Assembly (NCBI GenBank): GCA_025094145.1
Contig: JALLLS010000010.1
Coordinates: forward strand, 186,001 to 250,000
Length of the DNA stretch: 64,000 nt
Direction of reading: 5' to 3'
DNA from: Spinellus fusiger
Taxonomy: Eukaryota; Mucoromycota; Mucoromycetes; Mucorales; Phycomycetaceae
Part shown: positions 55,952 through 64,000 of the stretch, piece after piece
Numbering within the stretch: the stretch's first letter is position 1
Layout of the letters: each line of letters begins with the position of its first letter
Notes under the pieces: model-generated
Databases searched by the model: none
The model's input: only the letters and a program-made list of their open reading frames with translations
What the model was told of the DNA's origin: nothing
Position numbers and translations under genes: made by a program

Positions 55952-57892
55952 ATGTACCACCAGTTCCAGCAAGGCAACAGCGAAGACGCATGGAACGTAA
56001 GTCATTTAATGTAATATGACTCATAGTTTATACCGAGAGAGAAAAAGAAAGAAAGAGAAAAAGAGATACATTGGCTAAATGTACTTTATATGGTTTATAG
56101 TATACTACTGAGGAGTTATGGAGATCTGTTTCTGCTTCTCGCCACAGTTTCCTCGATGTAGCTTCCAACGAACGTACACCTCTCCTAAGTCAAATCATTA
56201 CTCCATCCTCACACCAAGTCACTCGTTGGACAGAATCATTTTGGAAGCGAGCATTTGTTCTTAACATTCTTCCTGTTTTGATTGTAAGGATTTTCCTCCC
56301 ATGGATTGTCTATAAATATAAATATATATATATATATATATAAAGATTGTGCATCTGTGTATCTCCATGGATACAGCTATATCCGTGTGTCGATACAGGC
56401 GCCATCCAAATATCATAGACTAAAAAGTGATCTGTTAACATTTATTATGATATTAGGTACTTGTTTGGTGTTCAATACCAATCCCATTCGATGATTGCGA
56501 GAGTCTTCCTTGCGACTACGAAAACTACACACCCACCTCCATAAACAATGTCAGATGGATTTCACTATCAAATATCATCACCTCATCTAATAACACCAGC
56601 ATTCAGCCGCATCACCAACCAGCGCTTATCAACTTTTGGTTTTTCCTATTTTGGTATTATGGAGTTTACAACGCCGTAGCTTTGTTTCTTATCACAAAGA
56701 TGTTCAGTATTTATGCTCTTAATGTAAGTGGAATAGAAAAAAGTGTGCTTATATTCAATAGAAATGAAGTATTAATCATGACGGATTTTCCTATATAAAG
56801 TGGTGGCCAAAGTTACTAGGTGCCAAACTCACATTTTTGCTCTACTGGTCAACCACCCAAGGCATTGCCATTGTTGCCTGCTACTTTACAACCTTGGGGA
56901 AATACACCCTTAGCTGGGTCATTCTTACCTTTTTCACCATGTCTCTCCCAGTCATAAGTGCATTTGCCAATATCCACAGTAACCGTATGAATAGACGGCA
57001 AAGCGCCATCTATTTTGCTTCCGACAGCGCTAAAAAGTTTTCTCCTTTTACCAGATCCCACGAGCACACACTTTGGCATGTCCCCGCTTCTTACCGACGC
57101 TTTCTTTGGTTTTGTGTAGTGCTTTTAATCGCACTTTTTGCCCTGATTGGTGGTGAAGCCTATGCTTATTTCTTCTTATCCAGTCTCCCCCACACTTCAC
57201 TTGATGCAGTCTTATATGTCTACAGTTGGGTAGGGGCCATTTATGTTATGGACACCATCACAGACTATATTATCAACCGTCGCATCTGCTCTCATCCCCT
57301 GGCCACTGTCTTTAAACTGTACTTTTTTATGATTTACTTTATATTTTACCGCAACTTATTTGCTCGTCTTCGGTCTGTGGATCAGTTTGCCATTGTTCAG
57401 CTTGGCTCTTTTCTATGGGTGTGTCTGTATTATCCTCTGGTCATTGCCCCCCACACCCACCAACTCTGGGTTCGTTTGTTTGGCATCACACTCACCTACG
57501 AAGAATACAGAGATAAGATTGGAAGGTCCTTTTACCTTCGTAATTTAGCAGAGAACACCACGATGCTGGGATTTCTGTGCTGGGTGAATATCCTACATTT
57601 TGGGCCTAATCGTGCCGCCTATCCTTACTTTTATTTTAATGATCGAGTATCAGAAGAAAGTCCCTACACCCACCAAATGACATTTATAGCCGCAGTGATT
57701 ATATGGTCCAGTGAGCTGACCAGTGCTTACATCACACGTTGGACATTTAAGCGTTATTTTCATCACTCTGTTACAGAACAGGCCATCAAGGAGTTTACGC
57801 ATTGTCCAGAAATGATCATTGCCTTTGTATTTATTATGATACACGTACTCCAGAATATCCTACTGGCACTGATTAAGCTGGACTTTGCATGA
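55952..57892 (+). CDS. Polytopic membrane protein of unknown function, 4 exons
   Basis: Exons 55952-55996, 56101-56283, 56457-56723 and 56801-57892 sum to 1587 nt (528 residues). About nine to ten hydrophobic segments are visible, for example AFVLNILPVLIVLVWCSI, FWFFLFWYYGVYNAVALFLI, FLWFCVVLLIALFALIGGEA, FKLYFFMIYFIFYRNLFA, FAIVQLGSFLWVCLYYPLVI and MIIAFVFIMIHVLQNILLAL. The N-terminal 60 residues are soluble and include NERTPLLSQ, similar to acidic/dileucine vacuolar sorting signals. This suggests, but does not prove, a vacuolar or endosomal location. I do not recognise the family. It converges on the VTC gene. Confidence 0.82.
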
Positions 57893-58294
57893 AGTAGCAG
57901 GACCTTTTTCTTGTTTATTATCTTTCCCCCTCTTCTCTCATTGTACATTATCACCCATTGAATAGCCTTGACACTTTAATAGTGTTGTAAAAAATAATAA
58001 GAAAAAGGTACTCTATTAATTAATATAAAGCTGTTAGATTTGTATACAACACGTATAAATATATCCATCTACCCATCTATCCATCTATCCATCTATCCAT
58101 CTATCCATCTATCCATCTATCCATTTATCCATCTTCACACATCCTTATCTACACATGGTGGGTGATGGACTCATCTCTTAATTTAAAAATAATGTGCAAT
58201 GATGCACTATAGAGCAAGATAATCTTTCTCCTTCATCCAAGCATACACTATAATGATAATAGCAATAATAAAAGAAAATCATATGCTAATTAGA
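57893..58294. repeat. Intergenic region with CCATCTAT tandem repeat
   Basis: At about 58062-58132 there are around nine copies of an 8-bp unit CCATCTAT. It lies between two convergent genes, so it falls in or between their 3' regions. Confidence 0.85.
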
Positions 58295-60695
58295 TTATAA
58301 AAAGTTCAATGAAGAGCCTTTCACTGTAAACTTGAGATAGGTGTTGAGTAAGACAGCAAATAACAAAGCAAAGCAAATGACAGTAGGGCCTCTCACATCA
58401 TCGTAAGGACCCGCTGCTCTTGCCTGGATAAGTTCTCTTCGACGGTAATAGAGACCCATACCATACATCAGAGTAGAGACAGACACCAGTATATAGACAA
58501 GACCACTGATTCTTCCAACAATATCTCCAGCATTGAATAGCGTGATAGAAAAGGTAGCAAGAAGAGTTCCAAGGGACATCCACGAGAAATACGTTCTCTC
58601 ATTAGCAAAGAATACTTTTGGTTCTACACGAAGGGGCGTTTCCACCTTTTTAGGAACCTTTACACCAGGAGGAAGAACAACAGGATCCTTGGCATGGTCC
58701 TGGTGGTCCTGGTGGAAGAATTGATGAAAGGATTGACCAATGTGTGCAGGTAGATGTTGAATTTTCACCAACAGACTTTCTTGACTCGCTTGATGTGTAC
58801 TTTGAGGAAGACCAGTATAGGAAGTAGAGGTGTGGTCTCTATGAAGCAGTGATGTACGTTCAGTGACCTGAGGTTCCTCTCCATAGTGTGTTCTTTCAAA
58901 AACATCGTTCTGTGCCTTTCCTTTGCCCTTGTGCGTGCTTTTAATCACAGGAGATGTCTGGGACGATAAAGAGAGCTGTTTTCTGTCTTCTTCCTCAATC
59001 TGGGACAGCCAGTAAGGCAGCAATGCAACATGACTGTCAAAGATAGAGGCAATACCGTGCACAAACTTGCTAAACTCAAAGGCCTCTTCCAGAATACCCA
59101 CATCCTGAAGATCAGTAACCCATTCAGGCTCCTTTTCACCATTTCCCAAGTCAAGCTTAATTTCAAAGGTCGAGAAAGGTCCTCGGCTCATTTCACCTTC
59201 TTTCATCTTCAAAGGGAATTTAGCACCCACATCGGTGCGTCTCCATTCATTCTCGGTGCGTCTTTCAGTAGTGTCATTGGGGAAGAGATGAGAGTCTTCT
59301 CGAATAAAGTACAGATCTGTATCGAGTGCCATACGAACACTATTATCACCAGGAATCTGGAAAGCAGTTCTCTTGTAAACGGTGCGAAGGACTTGTAAAG
59401 AGTAAGTACGTGAGTAAGTACGTGATTGGACTCCATGTCAGTATTAGACCGCTTACCTGGTTGCATGTGTTGAGCGATGATTGTCTTCTGGACTTCCTGC
59501 ACCAGCTGCTCATACTTCACCACCTCTTCCTCGGACTTTCCTGTCATTCTTCTCATTTTGCTTACTGACTTTTCCAAGAACGTCTGATCTCCCTTGAGAA
59601 ATCCAACAATGTATTTGTCCTTGATGACAAAACGGTCTTTGATCTCTCCACGGTTCTCTTCAGCAAGGGTTCTTCTCTCAAATGCAATGGAGCTGTTTCC
59701 TTTGGCCTCTCCATACCATCGCAACCGAATAATTTGGGATCCAAGTCCCACTTCCACACGAGAGTTATAAACATTGAATTCAGCATCATCAAAATAGACA
59801 GTGGAAATGGGAGGATCAATGTTTTCCTTTTGTCGGCTTGCGTCGCTATACACAAGCAGAGGCAAATGTCGAAGAACATACGTTTTAAGTTCAAGGACAT
59901 TTTCACTCTGAACAAAGAACCGTTTTACAATGGTACGTCTTCCGTCTACTCCCATGCTCACAACATCCCGCACATCAATGGAAGGTTTAAAGGACATTGT
60001 CTTTCCACCATCCCTCACTTTACTGAACAGTTCAGACAGTTTGATCAAGAGGGCGTCGTTGTCTTCATTCCAAAAGGGACATTGATTCAGGCGGACCATG
60101 AACATTGGTCTTAACACATAGTTTGTATGGCGGTCGTGCTTCTTGATTATCTTTAGGAATCCTGTGTAATTCAGACGAGAAAAGCGGGAGAGACGATTGA
60201 TATCATCGGCAATGTCGTTGATGGACTGTTGAATACGGCCCATTTCTGCTACTGAGTCCTCACTAGGAATCTGTGAAAAGACAGTCCCCACGGCTTGGTC
60301 TATGCTGAATCTAATCTCCTCCATTGTCTGCTTGTAAAACGCATAGATCTATAGAGATTGAAAAAGAGAGAAAGAGAGAAAGAAAAAAAAAGTTGTTTAT
60401 AAGCCCGTGGAGGTGTGTATGGAGTATGGAGAGTGTCTGCACACAAGAAAATAAAGACACGGGCAGATGAAAAAATAAGCAGTGGCAATAAGGGGAGGTG
60501 GTGTTATTCTCTTGACAGACTCATTACCTTTTCGAGATTACTGTCGAGCATCTCGACAAATTCAGTCTCGTCTTTCTCTGTAAAGGGTCTATCTTTTTCA
60601 GCCTTTCTGAGTTTTCTCTTTAGGTCATCGTAATCAAGGTAAGCAGATTGCCATTCTGGATAAATAACTTCTTTTAATTGAGAGCCAAACTTCAT
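58295..60695 (-). CDS. VTC4: Vacuolar transporter chaperone (VTC) polyphosphate polymerase subunit, Vtc4-like, 3 exons
   Basis: Part of the vacuolar complex that makes and imports polyphosphate. Exons 60695-60528, 60348-59457 and 59391-58295 give 718 residues, nearest to yeast Vtc4 (721) rather than the longer Vtc2/Vtc3. The N-terminal SPX domain begins MKFGSQLKEVIYPEWQSAYL with DYDDLKRKLRK and SRLNYTGFLKIIKKHDR, the inositol-pyrophosphate-sensing Lys cluster. The tunnel domain includes STVYFDDAEFNVY, IIRLRWYGEA, IAFERRT and TAFQIPGDNSVRMALDTDLY. A Ser/Thr-rich linker (TERTSLLHRD) leads to three C-terminal membrane helices (DUF202-like: FSWMSLGTLLATFSITLFNA onward). Vtc4 identity is by length and overall match; catalytic residues were not all checked. 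Confidence 0.9.
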
Positions 60696-61345
60696 TGTGT
60701 GTGGGTGGCAAGAAATATGGACAGAGAAAAGAGAGGAGAGAAAGAAAGAGAAAGAGAAAGGGAGAAAAGCAGATGAGGGAAAATAGAATTCACCTGTGCA
60801 CACAAAGCGGAGAAATGTTTAAGGCTGGAATAGTTTTATCGTGTCATATTTATTTCTATATCTTGTCTCTGTGTTCTTCTCAACCTGCCACAAATGACAG
60901 GGCAAAAGAGAAGGGGGTTTGTCCCAGTTTCTATTTTATAGGAGGGATCTATAGCCAAAGATTGAATAATAATAAAGAGTCAGTGGAATGCCTTTGGAAT
61001 GCCTGTTTGCATTAAGACGTAAAGTGTCATCAGCAGAAAGCAACATTGGATTAGCAGTGGGATCCTTAGTTTTCTTCTTTTGTAGTCAACATATCTAATA
61101 CCTGCTGTAATGAATAAAGTGAATTGTTTGATCTACTCTTTTATTAGTGTGTTGTTTCTATAGATTTTTCTCTTAAAAATACCACATCTTCCACTCTCAA
61201 GGAAGACTAAAGTTTATATTTATCAACATTCTACTTGTATTTACACAATATTTAAAGGGGTCTGTCTATGATATATATTATATCTTCGTTAAAGCATAGT
61301 TGAATTTAAAGAGCATTGGCGTTTTGATAAAGACTAGCACTTCAA
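60696..61345. other. Spacer between VTC gene and mitochondrial carrier
   Basis: A purine-rich GAAAGAGAAA tract at 60727-60770 lies just upstream of the VTC start, in its 5' leader or promoter. The rest is AT-rich 3' region of the carrier gene. Confidence 0.5.
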
Positions 61346-62753
61346 TCAAAGCGAAGAGCCCAATAGATTCGTTACTGCAGTGTTGGGTGGCCATTCTCCC
61401 TTTTCTCTTAATGATTGTTCGAGATGCAGTACCTGCTCATAAATAACAAACATCAGAGCACTCTGTGAACTTGTCCAAAACACTCTTGGACCAATACCAC
61501 GGAAGAGTCCAGCCATGCCTTGGTTTCTATAATTCCATAAAAGCCCTTCTAAAATGCCACTGTAATGCTTTGGCTGAGGTAATGATGATTTCTGTATAGG
61601 GACAGCAGGTAATAGTTCTGTTGGTACAGCTGTTTTGGTGCCCTTGGAGGCTTGTTGGGTTTGGAGCAGTGTTTTCATGACATCAAGGGGAGTTGTAATG
61701 GCACCTGCAATGCCACCTGCCATGGATCCAGTTAACATGTCTACAAAAACAGGAAGTTGCTGTCCTGGTTCTACATAATGTTGTTGGGCAATCTTCTTGA
61801 AGCGTTCTGTTACAGTATAAGTGTTCATTCCATGCAATTGACTTGTTCTCTCTCTCTCTCTCATGTATATCTCTTACCATAACATGCAAACTGAAGAGCA
61901 GAGTATGGGACGTCACGGAGAATAGTAGCATTGAATCCATGGAACAGTGCACCTATACCATCGTATTTGACAATCTATACTCCCCAACGCATTAGTATAT
62001 ACATGGATAGAATAAAAAAACCCCTCCAGAAATAAACACACTTACTACTCTTGCAGCATGCCATGTACTTCTATAGTTGTATCCACTGATAAAATGTGGA
62101 TTGTTGTACCTGCCCTGCAATTGCATGCGGGTCTTGAGTACCTCAGAGGGGACATAGACGACAGAAGCGGCCAAATCACCCAGCGAGCCAGCTGCCAAGT
62201 GAGCAACCACATCAGGCACATTGTTTCCTGTGAGCACACGTTTTGTCAGCTCATAGACACCGAAATATAAACTTGTTCCTGGCACTATACAGCAGTAAAA
62301 GAGTAAGTTATCCTGTTTCTGGGATGTCTACCTACAGGAGCCAAGCATAGCAGGTGTGACTCCTGCATACAGCCCTCGTAGGACACCTTCTTCTTTCAAA
62401 ATCAACCCATAAGCCTGTACCATATTATGATACTTGAACAGTCTATGGTAGGGCTGTCCTTGCAGTCGTGTTTTCACAGTATCAACACTATGAGAGGTGA
62501 GATCGTTGTTTGTTTTTCTTGGATCTTCACTCTGAGTAGTCTATTACCTGTGCATAACAAAGTCTGCAGCACAGCCACCTATACCACCACCGACCATCAC
62601 CTTTAGAACAACAGCTCGTTAATATAAGGCCTTGTTTTGTAATGTCAGACTATAATACATCAAGGTACGGTGGAGAGACGGCGTTGCTGTCACTTCTGAC
62701 GGAGGGTATAGTGAATAATCTGTTGACAGGCGAGTGGGTAGTGCTACCGACAT
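61346..62753 (-). CDS. Mitochondrial carrier family (SLC25) protein, Mme1/YMR166C-like, 6 exons
   Basis: Inner-membrane transporter. Exons 62753-62694, 62600-62548, 62487-62336, 62284-62046, 61974-61878 and 61806-61346 give 353 residues. Three carrier repeats are visible through their PxD/SxxKTRxQ signatures: [27 protein letters not shown] and [13 protein letters not shown], each preceded by GGxxGxxA-type helices. [20 protein letters not shown] and [11 protein letters not shown] resemble yeast YMR166C (Mme1, implicated in Mg2+ export). SLC25A26-like features (HSVDTVKTR) are an alternative. The substrate is therefore uncertain. The first exon boundary (after YPPSE) is a best guess. Confidence 0.85.
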
Positions 62754-63455
62754 GAGTATTCATGGAAACAAGAAAGCAGCTTGAGGTGAGTTGCTTACAA
62801 TAGAAACAGCTCGTTTGATATCTGTTTGTGACTATTTCTGTGCGTCATTACAGGGCGATTATTCAGTCACACCTTTGAAATGCCAATACTTGCACAGGAG
62901 AAGGAAAAATAAACATAAACAAGGCAAAAAGATGCAATAAAAACAGGTGCAGGTAGATATTCTTTTTCTGCCTTCTCTGTTCAAGGAAATACTGACTGTC
63001 ATTCTGTTTACTTATTTCTTCCAACCACTGGTCCAAGCATTAGTCACTATAGATAACCAATTTATCACTCAATAAGGATTGTCAATAGATAATAAGGTGA
63101 GGCTAGACTGAGTCTTCTTTTTTCTTGCTTGGTGCTGTTGTACGACATTACTCTAAGACTGCTTTTGTAGCACAAGAAAACCCTTAGGACAAAGTGAGGA
63201 AAGGAGAATGTATATTTCCTTTTATAGGTATTTCAGCACATTAATATTAATGTAGATAGACAGGTACAGCCATTTTATAAAAACAAAGTAAATGTTTTTT
63301 ATTGTTCAAGATATGAAGAGATATGAAGAGATATGAAGAGATAAGAAGAGATAAGAAGAGATATAAAGAGATATAAAGAGATATGAAGAGATATGAAGAG
63401 ATATAAAGAGATATGAAGAGATAAGAAGAGATATAAAGAGATATAAAGAGATAGT
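62754..63455. repeat. Spacer with 10-bp AGATATGAAG minisatellite
   Basis: The promoter side of the carrier gene lies at the left. From about 63309 to 63452 there are roughly fourteen AGATATGAAG/AGATATAAAG/AGATAAGAAG units, ending at the stop codon of the next minus-strand gene, so the array lies in that gene's 3' region. Confidence 0.85.
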
Positions 63456-64000
63456 TTATAGTGCACTGGTAGAAAACTTCCCAAATAATAGCTTTCTTTT
63501 GTAAAGTAATTGTTCATCCTTAGGATCCAATCTTAATGGGTTGGCTGGAGTGGTATCATTTGCATCAATCTTGTCTCTTTGGTCAGTATAAGGTACTGAA
63601 GATGTACTAGTATGTCTGAGAGAACTCACAAAAGAGTAGGGTCTGTTCTTATCTTTTTCTAGAGAATGGGTTCTTGATCTGTCTCTCCAACTATGTATAT
63701 AGATATTGATAAAGAAGAGATTAGGTATAAATAATTGATAATAATAAACCAGGTCTACAGACGTCTGCTTATATTACCTGTTTGGAGCCAAGGCTATGTT
63801 TTCAAAAAGAGTCAAAGGGCCCTTTGTAAGTGTCTCTGGACTTTCTGAGAATGGCTGCTGCTTGCCATTCAAAGAGGAAGAGGTGTTTTCATTCCAGGTG
63901 TTGTTGTTTTCGCCATTCATTGGATCATATATCATACTTTGCATAGTATTTATGTTTAATTCAGGAGTTGACTTTGATCGATGTTCAGAATTAGATAGTT
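63456..64000 (-). CDS. C-terminal part of an unknown Ser/Asn/Thr-rich protein (runs off right edge)
   Basis: The last two exons, 64000-63778 (partial) and 63690-63456, join in frame through a GT-AG intron. The visible text is polar and low in order: LSNSEHRSKSTPELN, NNNTWNENTSSSLNGKQQPF, then GPLTLFENIALAPNSWRDRS, VSSLRHTSTSSVPYTDQRDK and a C-terminal DPKDEQLLYKRKLLFGKFST. The alternating charged C-terminal helix might be a binding segment. No family is recognised. The N-terminal part lies outside the window. Confidence 0.65.

Noticed and set aside
1..64000. CRISPR arrays, rRNA and tRNA genes
   Set aside because: Tandem repeats here have no unique spacers. No rRNA segment or convincing tRNA TPsiC-arm context was found by eye; a tRNAscan-SE run would settle tRNAs.

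Overview
The window looks like nuclear DNA of an early-diverging fungus, most likely Mucorales (Mucoromycota). The reasons are compact, intron-rich genes with short introns (mostly about 40-100 nt), AT-rich spacers full of A/T-rich and tetranucleotide repeats, fungal families (VTC polyphosphate polymerase, Ecl1-type zinc protein, GPI-anchored wall protein), and decayed Fanzor/TnpB-like and Tc1/mariner-like DNA. The order is an inference from sequence character; the species cannot be named.

Layout. 0.5-12.9 kb is gene-dense: PRPP synthetase (-), ribosomal protein uL14 (+), a Rab4/14-like GTPase (-), a PPR protein (-), a secreted GPI-anchored protein (-) and malic enzyme (-). 14.46-15.82 kb is transposable element copy 1. 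17.0-19.4 kb has NAC beta (+), a small C2H2-like zinc protein (+) and an Ecl1-family protein (-). 19.4-23.1 kb is gene-poor and holds a second, more decayed Fanzor-like fragment. 23.1-27.7 kb has DEAD-box helicase Dbp7/DDX31 (-), SmB (-) and mitochondrial uS8m (+). 28.41-29.79 kb is element copy 2. 30.4-32.2 kb is an acyl-CoA dehydrogenase (+), followed by a Tc1-like remnant. 35.8-36.9 kb is an NmrA-like protein (+). Fold-back elements lie at 37.7-38.6 kb. 39.2-43.3 kb has a mitochondrial TPR protein (+) converging on an unrecognised membrane protein (-). 43.3-55.9 kb is a gene-free desert with element copy 3, itself split by about 1 kb of other DNA. 55.9-63 kb has a polytopic membrane protein (+), a Vtc4-like polyphosphate polymerase (-) and a mitochondrial carrier (-). 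A partial gene (-) runs off the right edge.

Most genes are housekeeping (nucleotide synthesis, translation, splicing, ribosome biogenesis, membrane traffic, mitochondrial and lipid metabolism, phosphate storage) and form no evident cluster. Exon models were joined by hand. In every multi-exon model for which all junctions were placed, the summed exon length is a multiple of three.

The most interesting system is a family of about 1.37-kb elements with terminal inverted repeats and TA at both ends. Each carries the C-terminal part of a Fanzor-type (eukaryotic TnpB-like, RNA-guided nuclease family) gene with a zinc-ribbon/RuvC-III-like signature. Three copies are present. All share one frameshift, and two share a nonsense codon that the third lacks. 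Four host genes use GC-AG introns with the identical donor GCAAGT, and the Rab gene has 11-nt and 16-nt exons.
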